Source of the DNA: an uncultured Bacteroidales bacterium
Lineage (GTDB): Bacteria > Bacteroidota > Bacteroidia > Bacteroidales > Paludibacteraceae
NCBI GenBank assembly: GCA_900317345.1
Contig: ONGK01000014.1
Coordinates: 1 to 47,526 of the forward strand
DNA length: 47,526 nucleotides
Direction of reading: 5' to 3'
The notes under the pieces were generated by a model, which saw only the letters and a program-made list of their open reading frames with translations, had not been told where the DNA came from and did not search any database. Every line of letters starts with the position of its first letter. The stretch's first letter is position 1. Made by a program: the position numbers and the translations under genes. Below, piece after piece: positions 15,654 to 24,781 of this stretch.

Positions 15654-16783
15654 ATTCGTGTCATGAGTGCCGGCAACACGGCTGCTTTCCATGCTCTGAA
15701 ATCACCCGCAAGGATGTGTTCGCGTGCCTGCGTAACGAGGTCTAGATAGAATGCCAGATTATGAATCGAAAGCACCTCAAGACCCAGCATCTCCTGCGCA
15801 TGAATCAAATGACGAACGTACGCACGGGTGTACGCATGGTCCACATAACTGGTGCCGGTTGGGTCGAGTTCCGTGAAATCATCCTCCCATTTCTTATTGC
15901 GTAGATTCATCACGCCCTGCCATGTAAAAATCATACCGTTACGACCGTTGCGCGTTGGCATAACGCAGTCAAACATATCCACGCCTCGCTCGATTGCCTC
16001 CAATATATTCCATGGTGTACCAACGCCCATCAGGTAACGCGGCTTTTCCTGCGGGAGGATATCGTTGCAAACCTCTATCATGTCGTACATCACTTCCGTT
16101 GGTTCTCCTACCGCCAAGCCGCCTATAGCGTAGCCGTCGCGATCCAAATCGCACAAGCGTTTGCAGGCCTCCTGCCGCAATTCGGCATAAGTGCAACCTT
16201 GCACGATAGGGAAGAGATGCTGCTTGTAACCATATAAATCTTCCGTGCCATCAAAGCGCGCAATACAGCGGTCGAGCCAGCGGTGCGTGCGGTCCATAGA
16301 TTCTTTGGCATACTTCTTGTCCGCCGTGCCGGGACAACACTCATCAAATGCCATCATAATATCGGCACCTATCTCACGCTGGATGTCCATCACATTCTCC
16401 GGTGTGAAGAGCAGTTTACGACCGTCGATATGACTGCTGAAACGCACTCCCTCCTCCGTCATTTTGCGGATATCCGTGAGACTGAAAACCTGAAATCCTC
16501 CGGAATCAGTCAGGATAGGCCGTGTCCAGCCTTCGAAGCGGTGCAAACCGCCTGCTTGATGCAAGATTTCCGTGCCGGGACGAAGAAACAGATGATAGGT
16601 ATTGCCTAAGATAATCTGCGCCTTTATGTCCTCTTCCAGTTCCTTGCGCTGTACACCTTTCACCGTGCCGGCTGTACCGACAGGCATGAAAATAGGCGTA
16701 AGAATGTCTCCGTGGTCCGTATGTATCACACCAGCCCTCGGCCCTACACCTTTCGGCTCGCTATGTAGTTCAAAGAATGCCAT
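15650..16783 (-). CDS. tgt: Queuine tRNA-ribosyltransferase (TGT)
   Basis: Tgt exchanges guanine 34 for a queuine precursor in GUN-anticodon tRNAs. The substrate-binding D93 (TDSGGFQVF), DECCPG, GGLAVGE, and the nucleophile D272 (FDCVMPTRNGRNG) are present. The usual zinc site has three cysteines in a segment like DPxCxCxxC, but here it reads DPTGTSYVD (307-315) with none; the fourth ligand His341 (SIHNL) remains. I believe this loss is common in Bacteroidota, so the enzyme is probably still active. The length of 377 is normal. It begins 3 bases after panD and overlaps the Lpt gene by 4. Confidence 0.95.
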   Translation of the reverse strand: MAFFELHSEPKGVGPRAGVIHTDHGDILTPIFMPVGTAGTVKGVQRKELEEDIKAQIILGNTYHLFLRPGTEILHQAGGLHRFEGWTRPILTDSGGFQVFSLTDIRKMTEEGVRFSSHIDGRKLLFTPENVMDIQREIGADIMMAFDECCPGTADKKYAKESMDRTHRWLDRCIARFDGTEDLYGYKQHLFPIVQGCTYAELRQEACKRLCDLDRDGYAIGGLAVGEPTEVMYDMIEVCNDILPQEKPRYLMGVGTPWNILEAIERGVDMFDCVMPTRNGRNGMIFTWQGVMNLRNKKWEDDFTELDPTGTSYVDHAYTRAYVRHLIHAQEMLGLEVLSIHNLAFYLDLVTQAREHILAGDFRAWKAAVLPALMTRM

Positions 16784-16786
16784 GTA

Positions 16787-17134
16787 TCAGTTTAACGTGT
16801 TGCCTGCGCCAGGAAACACTATAGATGGTTTGAATGTTTTCGCCTCCTCCGGTGTCATGAGCGCATATGCCATGATGATAACTGTATCGCCTACATTAAT
16901 CAAGTGCGCCGCTGCACCGTTCATACAAATACAGCCGCTGCCGCGTTTGCCTGTGATGACATAGGTCTCCAGTCGTGCACCATTGCTGTTGTCCACCACT
17001 TGCACGCGTTCGCCGGGATAGAGATTTGCCGCCTCCATCAATGCCTCATCAATGGTGATAGAACCAATATAATCAAGGTTCGCCTCTGTCACCTGTACAC
17101 GATGGATCTTCGATTTTAAAATATTCAAAAGCAT
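16787..17134 (-). CDS. panD: Aspartate 1-decarboxylase
   Basis: PanD makes beta-alanine from aspartate for pantothenate and coenzyme A. It is made as a proenzyme that cuts itself between Gly and Ser to form a pyruvoyl group. The site is visible as YIGSITID, with cleavage at Gly24-Ser25. Lys9 (ILKSKIHR) and Arg54 (GARLETY) are the expected substrate contacts, and NGAAAH is also conserved. The length of 115 is normal. A promoter lies at 17154-17184, and tgt follows by 3 bases, so this is the first gene of panD-tgt-lpt. Confidence 0.97.
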   Translation of the reverse strand: MLLNILKSKIHRVQVTEANLDYIGSITIDEALMEAANLYPGERVQVVDNSNGARLETYVITGKRGSGCICMNGAAAHLINVGDTVIIMAYALMTPEEAKTFKPSIVFPGAGNTLN

Positions 17135-17153
17135 ACTACTCCAAATTATGCTG

Positions 17154-17184
17154 CAAAGATACTACAATTTTCCGAAATACACAA
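17154..17184 (-). promoter_or_regulatory. Promoter of the panD-tgt-lpt unit
   Basis: On the minus strand TTG (17184-17182), 20 bases, then TATCTTTG (17161-17154). The panD ATG lies about 27 bases after this -7 box ends near its start at 17134. Confidence 0.75.
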
Positions 17185-17198
17185 ATAAAATTGCACTT

Positions 17199-17723
17199 TT
17201 ATTCCACTCGGATGCCTCGCGCATCGTAAATCTTATTATCCCGCACGATATACAGCGTCCCGTCAATCATCTCTTTGCGTGCTCTCGTATACTGCAAACC
17301 ATCACCCACTACCTCGCTCATCCCCGTCGGTGTCTCGGATTCGTGTGTTACAGTCATTGGACTCACGTAATCTGTATTCAGCAGTCCATTGCATCGGCTG
17401 CCAGTATGTAGGGAGCACTTGATATAATATGTTCCTTCTATAGCCGGAGCAGTGAAAGACACGGCATTGGGAGCAGACATGCTTTCATTGACAAAAATCA
17501 TCGTGTCTATCTCGTTCATGCAGTCAGCATCGCTGTACACACTCCAGCAGACATATACGGTACCCTCTGGTACGGACGCTATGGTCGGGATGACAGTCAC
17601 TTGAGTACCTTTATACACGGTTGCCGGGCTAAACTCGAGAGCCGTGATGTCGGCTTGTGCTCGCATGACGAGTAGAGAGCCAAGGAGAATGAGAAAAAAC
17701 TGCTTATTCATAATGTTCTTCAT
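17199..17723 (-). CDS. Secreted protein with Ig-like region and a short C-terminal tail
   Basis: A signal peptide (MKNIMNKQFFLILLGSLLVMRAQA) precedes about 115 residues that look like an Ig-type beta-sandwich (FSPATVYKGTQVTVIPTIASV, SFTAPAIEGTYYIKCSLH). The last 28 residues, around DGTLYIVRDNKIYDARG, closely match the end of the next protein upstream (17733-21530). The shared tail suggests a sorting or anchoring signal, probably for type IX secretion; that is inference. The gene starts 9 bases after the 1265-residue gene and is likely co-transcribed with it. Function is unknown. Confidence 0.78.
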   Translation of the reverse strand: MKNIMNKQFFLILLGSLLVMRAQADITALEFSPATVYKGTQVTVIPTIASVPEGTVYVCWSVYSDADCMNEIDTMIFVNESMSAPNAVSFTAPAIEGTYYIKCSLHTGSRCNGLLNTDYVSPMTVTHESETPTGMSEVVGDGLQYTRARKEMIDGTLYIVRDNKIYDARGIRVE

Positions 17724-17732
17724 AAAATACCA

Positions 17733-20700
17733 TTATTGTATTCGGGTTCCCCGTGCGTCAAACACCTTGCCGTCACGGACGATGTATAATGTGCCATCCA
17801 TCAGTACTTTGCGAGCTCCTTCAACGAGTGTACCATCACCTGTAATTTCTTTTACATCAGTTGGTGTCGGCGACATCGGGGATAGTTCAAGCGAGAAGCG
17901 GTTGTTGTAGGTTCCGGCCTCTAACGCCACAGTATAGTCCGTCAAACCGAGGTTTGTACGAGTATCCGTGGCTTTGTCCACAAGCACAACGCCTATGCCA
18001 TTGGAGCCATCCGGCAAAGCAAAGGTATATTCTCCGCTATGCGCCAATTGCACACCTACCGGCACGGACGACACCGTGTCCGGCAAACAGTTACCTGCCA
18101 TCTTATAGTATCCGGCAAAGGTATAGAGGTTGTCGCCGCTCGCACTCAGCAGTTTGCTAAGGTCGAGATTCAGGTCATAGCCTTCTGTGGCCCCTTCCGC
18201 CATGCGGCTTATATATGCTACGTCGGCTTGTTCTCCATTACGCTTAAGAACCAGCTTCAATGTCTGTTCTCCGCTCTGCTCATTATTCTGCGCCGGTGCC
18301 TTTTTTATGCCTACCAGAGGGTTGGAGTCGTCAAATTTAGTCCATGTAATAGTCCCTGCGTATTGTACCAGATAGGCATGGGTGGCTTGGAAAGAACGAT
18401 TTGTAGCATCAACGGCTACATATTTAGGATCTCTATCTGCAGCCCAAGTGTAGAAATACTTGAATGCAGGAGCTTCGGCTTTTAAGGAATCTGAACCAGA
18501 CGATGGATAGTTATTGGTAGTCCAACCAGCAGGATTGGTTATTTTTGCCGTATTAAAACTTGGCGAGCCAATAATATTCCAGTTGGAATCTATTACACGA
18601 CGGTCGTATTTGGGGTTTCCCTCTCCTTTAGCAGGCACTGTGTCGTTTTGACGCCACTTTGTACACTCGTGCTCTGGAACAGTAGTAGTCGTGGCTTCAC
18701 CTAAACGTCCAAGAGTTAAATCGGTTTTAGCAGAAGGGAAATAGAGACGTAATGTGGTGATGGTTCCTCCAGGTTCGAATGGGTTTCCTGATGCGGCCAA
18801 ATTAGTCAAACGTATAACATAGCCTTGATTGGCTTTCATAACACCATCACGTCCTAAGTTATACCACCAACTTGTAGTTTCTGCCCACCAGCCATCGCGC
18901 GCGCGGTAGTCGCCATGATACGTCTGAATCACCCATTTCGTTCCATAATCAGGAATACCAAAGATATCGCTGATATTGCAGTCATATGGTAGAGATATCC
19001 AATAATATGCATCCGTATAACCGCCTCCTGTTATAGTACGAGAAGCATCCGCCCAATTTTCTTTCGTAAATTTCATTACCATGTATATCTGCGATATGTT
19101 GGTCAATGCCTTACCGCTATTGATATTCAACACTTGAGGGGCATCGTCTTCTTCCCGTTCCAGAATAAGATTGGACTCCAAACTAATGTCATTAAGGGCC
19201 TCGTCGGGTGGAGTCCATGCTGCAATTAATCGGTTGGTCTTGAAATCGTAAGTAACTTCTACATCATATTGCGTGCCTTTCTCTCCTCCCATAAGTTTCT
19301 TTTCACTTGCTAAAGTTTGAGTTCCACCTCCATATTTAGTAGTAACATTTGCATGAGAAGTGCCGCGTACCTTTGCTTTGATTTGATAGTTCCAGTATGT
19401 AGCATCCGTAAACGATTTTTCACTACCAGGGGTCGCATATTCATATGAGGAACCATTATACACTTGCACAGAATCGGCAGCCAAACCGGCAATCTTTATC
19501 TGGTCACCTGCCGCGGATACAATCGCACGTGCAAAATAGTTCGTTTCTGGATTATATGCATAGCGCACATTACCTCCGGCAGATTGTGTCATTCCTTTGG
19601 GAGCAAATTCATCAGCACCTAAGATTCCTGCAAGATTGGCGTTGTATTTATTACCGACAGTTGCAATGACACTCTGTTCTCCTTCGCTATCCCCACTTCC
19701 AAGGAACCAATCCACCCAATAATGGTCATATATATCACCGAAAAGTGCACTTTTATCAAATTTAATAAATTGGGTGCCAGTAGTTCCTTCTTTGCTTACA
19801 CCGCCGGCATTTAAATAGTTTCGGGTTTTTGCATTGACGTGGATGTGATAATCCCCATCAAAGACATCTATATCTGTCAGTCCGGAACCATTCGTCCTCG
19901 CGGTAAAAACGCCTCCGACTTTGCCTTCTAATGCTTGTCCACTGCCAAAGAATGGAGCAATAGAAGAACTATATACATTAGTGGGAGGATTTCCGCCGGC
20001 ATGGAAATCTACGGTGCTTCCTGAAGCCGCATAGAATGATAAAGTATCTTCTGTGCTCGCAACTACATTTGAAATATAATGATGACTGCCTTGAGTGACT
20101 TCAACCCAGTATATCGCGCCGCTGCAACCTGTTGTGACTAATCCCCAATTATTATCTCCTGCAGTATTGTTATTATATTTCTGCATGTGCGTTAAATGGG
20201 AAGGAGTGAAGAAAGCAGTTCGTGAACTTTCTCCTTCATTGTGCATATAATAGAAAGGAAATTCATTGGCGAAAGTAATTACATAGTAATCATTTCCGCA
20301 GACATTCACTTTATCCGCTACTTTCTGAGTGGTAATGCGGTAATTAGAACTATAAGTAGTGTGAGAATCGCTCCATTCAAAAACGAAGGGATTCCAACCT
20401 TTGAAATACATATTCGGAGCCCAACTGTTTACATCCATAACCAAAACAGTTTTCGTTTCTAAATCCGCGAAAGAAGCAGTGAATGTAACGTCACTACGAA
20501 CAACATATTTGCTTAATGTCTCAGATGTGTTCCATTCTCTGTTCGTCCCTACAAAATCAGTCAAATTCACACCTGCAACTACTTTCTGCGATTCAGGGAT
20601 GGCTTGCAAGTATACAATGGTTGTCGGTAACACTTGCGCAGAAGATCCTTCAACGATAGTTTTCCAAGTGCCATCTTCATCTTGATAATGTAGCACAACA

Positions 20701-21530
20701 GTACCACCGTCAACGGAAGTATTAGTAACGGTATATTTGAGAACTCCATAGTGAATTTCTGTTTTATAATATGTGCAAGAAGCATCAGTTCCTGTTCCTT
20801 GATAACTATCTTCTGAACGACCGATGAATGTAAAATTACCCTTCAAAGAACCGCGGATAAACTCAGTTTGTTTAGTGATTAGATAGTCACCGGAGCCCCG
20901 GTGATAGATACTATAAGAACCAGTGGCTCCTGCTGCATTAGCGAAACAAAATGCATGATAAGCATCCCAGTTCCCGTCAGTTTTTGTTTTCTTATATAAA
21001 CTTTCTGTTCCGGTAACCTTTGTCATGTCATCTTTAGTGGTTGTCGCTGTTGTTCCAACTCTAAGTTTTGGAGTGCTTGCACCAGAAGTAAACCTAGTTT
21101 CTGTGTCATCGTAATAAACTGTATACGTGTTCCACCAAGTTGTGTTATCCCAGTTATCAACATTCCAACCGCTCATGTTACATTGCCCATACCAATCTTC
21201 CAAAGTTTGGTTCCCTGTTCGATTCCATTCACCCCCTCCAGAAGGATTCCTTCTCACAAATTGAACTCGATCGGCCCAGTCAGGAATGAAAGCGTAATAT
21301 ACACCAGCATTGTTAGATTCAGTCATGGTAACATCACCATTATTACTATTATTGCTACTTTGCCAATAATGTACATCAAAATAAGCTTCATCAACCTTCC
21401 ATGAGTCAGGTTTAAAGAATACAATTCTTTTGGAATTCCCTCCCCACATCTGCCCGACACCTATCGTGCACAAGGTAAACAGGCTAAGGATAAGTCTGCG
21501 TAAAGATATATTATTTCTCATATTTTTCAT
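17733..21530 (-). CDS. Very large secreted protein (1265 aa) with carbohydrate-binding-like N-terminus and sorting-type tail
   Basis: I chose the ATG at 21530, which gives MKNMRNN and a signal peptide (RLILSLFTLCTIGVGQMWG); upstream in-frame sequence overlaps the neighbouring gene. After the signal, KRIVFFKPDSWKVDEAYFDVHYWQ resembles starch-binding modules of the CBM26 type, with a second similar start at VLVMDVNSWAPNMYFKGW about 390 residues in. The rest is rich in Thr, Ser, Asn, Gly and Tyr, with no catalytic motif that I can recognise. The final region ends in DGTLYIVRDGKVFDARG, shared with the downstream gene. It probably acts at the cell surface or outside. Base use in the first 2.5 kb looks more AT-rich than its neighbours. 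Binding of glucans is only a suggestion. Confidence 0.78.
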   Translation of the reverse strand: MKNMRNNISLRRLILSLFTLCTIGVGQMWGGNSKRIVFFKPDSWKVDEAYFDVHYWQSSNNSNNGDVTMTESNNAGVYYAFIPDWADRVQFVRRNPSGGGEWNRTGNQTLEDWYGQCNMSGWNVDNWDNTTWWNTYTVYYDDTETRFTSGASTPKLRVGTTATTTKDDMTKVTGTESLYKKTKTDGNWDAYHAFCFANAAGATGSYSIYHRGSGDYLITKQTEFIRGSLKGNFTFIGRSEDSYQGTGTDASCTYYKTEIHYGVLKYTVTNTSVDGGTVVLHYQDEDGTWKTIVEGSSAQVLPTTIVYLQAIPESQKVVAGVNLTDFVGTNREWNTSETLSKYVVRSDVTFTASFADLETKTVLVMDVNSWAPNMYFKGWNPFVFEWSDSHTTYSSNYRITTQKVADKVNVCGNDYYVITFANEFPFYYMHNEGESSRTAFFTPSHLTHMQKYNNNTAGDNNWGLVTTGCSGAIYWVEVTQGSHHYISNVVASTEDTLSFYAASGSTVDFHAGGNPPTNVYSSSIAPFFGSGQALEGKVGGVFTARTNGSGLTDIDVFDGDYHIHVNAKTRNYLNAGGVSKEGTTGTQFIKFDKSALFGDIYDHYWVDWFLGSGDSEGEQSVIATVGNKYNANLAGILGADEFAPKGMTQSAGGNVRYAYNPETNYFARAIVSAAGDQIKIAGLAADSVQVYNGSSYEYATPGSEKSFTDATYWNYQIKAKVRGTSHANVTTKYGGGTQTLASEKKLMGGEKGTQYDVEVTYDFKTNRLIAAWTPPDEALNDISLESNLILEREEDDAPQVLNINSGKALTNISQIYMVMKFTKENWADASRTITGGGYTDAYYWISLPYDCNISDIFGIPDYGTKWVIQTYHGDYRARDGWWAETTSWWYNLGRDGVMKANQGYVIRLTNLAASGNPFEPGGTITTLRLYFPSAKTDLTLGRLGEATTTTVPEHECTKWRQNDTVPAKGEGNPKYDRRVIDSNWNIIGSPSFNTAKITNPAGWTTNNYPSSGSDSLKAEAPAFKYFYTWAADRDPKYVAVDATNRSFQATHAYLVQYAGTITWTKFDDSNPLVGIKKAPAQNNEQSGEQTLKLVLKRNGEQADVAYISRMAEGATEGYDLNLDLSKLLSASGDNLYTFAGYYKMAGNCLPDTVSSVPVGVQLAHSGEYTFALPDGSNGIGVVLVDKATDTRTNLGLTDYTVALEAGTYNNRFSLELSPMSPTPTDVKEITGDGTLVEGARKVLMDGTLYIVRDGKVFDARGTRIQ

Positions 21531-21534
21531 GTTG

Positions 21535-21921
21535 TTACTTTCGGGTTTCTGTTTTGATTTGTATGTGATGTTGCCGCCAAGCAATCGCTCCTGCGAACAG
21601 GAGCGCAAAGAACACCATTACCCACGGCTCACCGACAGGGGACAGCTCGGAGCCTTCGGTCGCTTCACCCGGGTTGCGGTCATCCTGGGTCTCCGTATAT
21701 AGGCGTTTCTTTGGAGGATAACCACCTCCCACTTCGCTCAAATCAGAGGGCGTGATGTTGTCAAACGGCGTGTAGATGGTACCATGGTATGTAACACCCG
21801 TGGTCAAAATCTGCTGGCTTTGCATAGGCTGTGCTTCGGGCCATTGAGCCTCATACACGGGCGCAGCATAAGCATGGGCGATGCCTATCAACAATAATAT
21901 ATATAATATAACACGCTTCAC
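21535..21921 (-). CDS. Small exported membrane protein of unknown function
   Basis: The GTG at 21921 gives a clean signal peptide (MKRVILYILLLIGIAHAYA); a TTG at 21933 would add four residues. The middle is polar and proline-rich. The C-terminus has SPVGEPW followed by one membrane helix (VMVFFALLFAGAIAW) and a short basic tail. The topology is thus exported domain, membrane anchor, cytoplasmic stub. It ends 4 bases before the 1265-residue secreted protein and has its own promoter, so it is the first gene of a three-gene unit. I do not recognise the family. A helper or anchor role for its secreted neighbour is a guess. Confidence 0.72.
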   Translation of the reverse strand: MKRVILYILLLIGIAHAYAAPVYEAQWPEAQPMQSQQILTTGVTYHGTIYTPFDNITPSDLSEVGGGYPPKKRLYTETQDDRNPGEATEGSELSPVGEPWVMVFFALLFAGAIAWRQHHIQIKTETRK

Positions 21922-21941
21922 GATACTACACAAATAGCCTG

Positions 21942-21972
21942 CAAAGTTACTCTATTTTATTAAAATAACCAA
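21942..21972 (-). promoter_or_regulatory. Promoter of the secreted-protein unit
   Basis: On the minus strand TTG (21972-21970), 20 bases, then TAACTTTG (21949-21942). The transcript start would fall only a few bases before the TTG/GTG start codons of the small exported protein. Confidence 0.75.
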
Positions 21973-22024
21973 ATTTTCCATAATAAAAGTACACTTTTTC
22001 TTTGTTTTTCAAACAAAGTACATC

Positions 22025-22062
22025 AAAAAGAGAGACTTTCTTGCGAAAATCCCTCTTTTTTT
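22025..22062 (-). terminator. Terminator after glgP
   Basis: AAAAAGAG (22025-22032) pairs with CTCTTTTT (22053-22060) around a 20-base loop, giving a T-rich 3' side on the minus strand. It is 39 bases after the glgP stop codon. Confidence 0.6.
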
Positions 22063-22100
22063 CAGCTGTCAGTAGATCACATCCCGAATACCTCGGAATA

Positions 22101-24662
22101 TCAAATCCAGCGAACGTAGCAGAAGTCCATACGATGCGGGAGAAGGTCGTTTTGCGGATACATACGCAGACCGAATTTCATGCCGCCGGCGTAGTCCAGC
22201 TGATATACATTCTCGAAGAACATATGGCTGCCTTCCACTTTCTTCAACTGCAACGGCTCTACTTCGTAGAGTTTATCGTTATTGTGAGTTGACGTACGGA
22301 TAGCAACGAGCTCAACGCCGATACCCTTATCGTTCAGGCCTTTCGTATCAAGTTCAACGGCAACCTTGAACTTGTCTCCCACATTGAGGTTAGTCATGTC
22401 ATCCGGACCGGTCACATTCACCACTTCAATCTCGTCCCAGTGAGCTACCATGTTCTCTTTCCAAGCCGCTATCTCCTTGGCAACCTTGTAGTTATCTTCC
22501 ATGAGAAGCTTATGACGTTTCGCAAGTTTGTAATAGAACTTGTCGAAATAATCGTCCATCATTCGCTTCATCGTGAACCGCGGAGTAATCTTGGTCACAG
22601 AGTTCTTGATATACTGAATCCACTCGGGGCTATAGCCCTTGCTGTTCTTAGCATAATAGAGCGGAATGATCTCATTCTCAAGCATTTGGTAGATAGTAGC
22701 AGCGTCCAACTGGTCTTGGTGAGCCTGGTTCTCGTAGGTGCGATGCTCGGTCAAAGCCCAACCTGCGCCTTCTACATAACCTTCGTACCACCATCCGTCT
22801 TTCACGGAGAAGTTGAGCACGCCGTTCATCTGAGCTTTCTCGCCCGATGTACCCGATGCCTCAAGAGGACGTGTCGGAGTATTCAGCCAGATATCCACAC
22901 CGGAAACGAGGCGTTTTGCCAGACGCATATCATAGTTCTCCAGGAAGATAATCTTACCCAGGAACTGCGGCATACGGCTGATTTCGATGATGCGTTTGAT
23001 AAGGCCTTGACCGCCGCCATCTGCTGGGTGCGCCTTACCCGTGAAGAGGAACTGAACTGGGTAGTTCGGGTTGTTCACCAGTTTGTCCAGACGCTCGAGG
23101 TCCGTGAACAGCAGGTGTGCACGTTTGTAGGTCGCGAAACGACGACCGAAACCGATGATGAGGTTATTCGGGTTCATCTCGTTGAGAGCGCGAACGATGC
23201 GGGCAGGATCTCCCTGACTTTTCATCCAGTCCTCACGGAATTTCTCTTTGATGAAGTCCATCATCTTGCGTTTCAGACCCATACGGGTTGCCCAAATCTC
23301 GCTATCAGGAATGTCGGCGTATGCTTTCCACATGTCGAGGTTGGACTGGTCATTCATCCAGCCTTTCGGCAGATATTTGTTGTACACTTCCTTCCAGTCG
23401 GAAGCCGCCCAAGTAGGCATATGCACACCGTTGGTAACGTAGTCAACATGCAGTTCTTCAGGGAAATAGCCCGGCCATACCGGAGAGAACATCTTCTTCG
23501 AAACCTCGCCGTGCAGCCAGCTCACACCGTTTGCCTCTTGGCAGGTATTCAGCGCGAATACGGACATCGAGAATTTCTCGGTGTTGTCATCCGGATTCGT
23601 GCGGCCCATACCAATCAGGTCGTGCCACTCAATGCCCAGTTTCTCAGCATAATCGCTCATGTACTTGTAGAACAGGCCTTCCTCGAAATAGTCGTGTCCG
23701 GCCGGTACCGGAGTATGACAGGTGTACAAGCCGCTTGAGCGGACAACTTCTTTTGCCTGGTTGAAGGTCAAACCTTCTTCTTGAACCAAATCGACGAGGC
23801 GTTGCAGACCCATGAGAGCTGCGTGACCCTCGTTGCAATGGTACACATCTTTCTTGATACCCAGTTTCTTGAGCGCGAGCATACCGCCGATACCCAGCAT
23901 AATCTCCTGCTTGATACGGTTCTCCCAGTCGCCACCATAAAGTTGGTGGGTAATCTGACGGTCCCATTCGCTATTCATCTCATTATCAGTGTCTAAGAGA
24001 TAGAGGTCCATACGACCAACGGCTACGCGCCAGAGGTAAGCATGAACGGTACGGCCCGGATACGGAACGTCGATAACCATGTTGCTTCCGTCTTTCTCCT
24101 TCACCTGCGTAATAGGCAGGTTGCTGAAGTTCTGAGCCTCGTAGTTGGCGATTTGCTGGCCTTCAGGACTCAGTGTCTGGGTGAAATAACCATAGCGATA
24201 GAGGAAACCGATGGCCGTCATATCGATGTTGCAATCCGATGCCTCTTTGATGTAGTCACCGGCCAGAATTCCCAGACCGCCGGAATAAATCTTCAGCACG
24301 TGAGTCAATCCGTATTCCATTGAGAAATAGGCAATTGACGGCTTCTTCTTGTCTCTGGGTGTATCCATGTAGGCGCGGAACTCGTCATACACAGAGTTCA
24401 GATGTCTCATGAATTGCGCATCCTTGCTCAACTCAACCATTCGGTCATAGCTCAGGATATTCAGCAGCACGATAGGGTTGGAATTGGCGCGGTGCCATGC
24501 CTCGGTGTCGATGTAGCGCAACAAGTCCTTCGCTTCTCCATTCCAGCTCCACCATACGTTGTACACCAGCTCCTGCAATTTACTCAACTCTGCTGGAAGA
24601 GTGGCATGAACGTTGCACTCCTTCCACGAAGGTTGGTTTACATTACTTACTTTAACTTTCAT
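22101..24662 (-). CDS. glgP: Alpha-glucan (glycogen) phosphorylase
   Basis: GlgP releases glucose-1-phosphate from glycogen or maltodextrin by phosphorolysis with pyridoxal phosphate. The protein is of the 850-residue bacterial type: [17 protein letters not shown] near the start, [37 protein letters not shown], the [14 protein letters not shown] stretch and the cofactor-lysine region [14 protein letters not shown]. The length of 853 matches Bacteroides forms. It has a promoter at 24717-24747 that interlocks with the divergent RNase R promoter. Its partners (debranching enzyme, synthase, GH57) lie 9-13 kb away on the same strand. Confidence 0.95.
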   Translation of the reverse strand: MKVKVSNVNQPSWKECNVHATLPAELSKLQELVYNVWWSWNGEAKDLLRYIDTEAWHRANSNPIVLLNILSYDRMVELSKDAQFMRHLNSVYDEFRAYMDTPRDKKKPSIAYFSMEYGLTHVLKIYSGGLGILAGDYIKEASDCNIDMTAIGFLYRYGYFTQTLSPEGQQIANYEAQNFSNLPITQVKEKDGSNMVIDVPYPGRTVHAYLWRVAVGRMDLYLLDTDNEMNSEWDRQITHQLYGGDWENRIKQEIMLGIGGMLALKKLGIKKDVYHCNEGHAALMGLQRLVDLVQEEGLTFNQAKEVVRSSGLYTCHTPVPAGHDYFEEGLFYKYMSDYAEKLGIEWHDLIGMGRTNPDDNTEKFSMSVFALNTCQEANGVSWLHGEVSKKMFSPVWPGYFPEELHVDYVTNGVHMPTWAASDWKEVYNKYLPKGWMNDQSNLDMWKAYADIPDSEIWATRMGLKRKMMDFIKEKFREDWMKSQGDPARIVRALNEMNPNNLIIGFGRRFATYKRAHLLFTDLERLDKLVNNPNYPVQFLFTGKAHPADGGGQGLIKRIIEISRMPQFLGKIIFLENYDMRLAKRLVSGVDIWLNTPTRPLEASGTSGEKAQMNGVLNFSVKDGWWYEGYVEGAGWALTEHRTYENQAHQDQLDAATIYQMLENEIIPLYYAKNSKGYSPEWIQYIKNSVTKITPRFTMKRMMDDYFDKFYYKLAKRHKLLMEDNYKVAKEIAAWKENMVAHWDEIEVVNVTGPDDMTNLNVGDKFKVAVELDTKGLNDKGIGVELVAIRTSTHNNDKLYEVEPLQLKKVEGSHMFFENVYQLDYAGGMKFGLRMYPQNDLLPHRMDFCYVRWI

Positions 24663-24716
24663 AAGGTAAATATATATTTATTATTAATTTTAATCTAAAA
24701 AATCTAAAAAAGCGTG

Positions 24717-24747
24717 CAAATTTACTGCTTTTTTTTGAAATATGCAA
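24717..24747 (-). promoter_or_regulatory. Promoter of glgP
   Basis: On the minus strand TTG (24747-24745), 20 bases, then TAAATTTG (24724-24717). Bases 24735-24747 are also part of the divergent RNase R promoter. Confidence 0.75.
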
Positions 24748-24764
24748 GATTTTTTGTAAATTTG
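24735..24764 (+). promoter_or_regulatory. Promoter of the RNase R gene
   Basis: TTG at 24735-24737, 19 bases, then TAAATTTG at 24757-24764. It lies just before the ATG at 24782, which shows that the short form of RNase R is the natural transcript and not a piece cut by the choice of start codon. Confidence 0.7.
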
Positions 24765-24781
24765 CACCCGATTTATAGAAA

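Noticed and set aside
22440-23738. A 432-residue open frame antisense to glgP
   Set aside because: GlgP is certain on the minus strand and the antisense frame has no recognisable domain.
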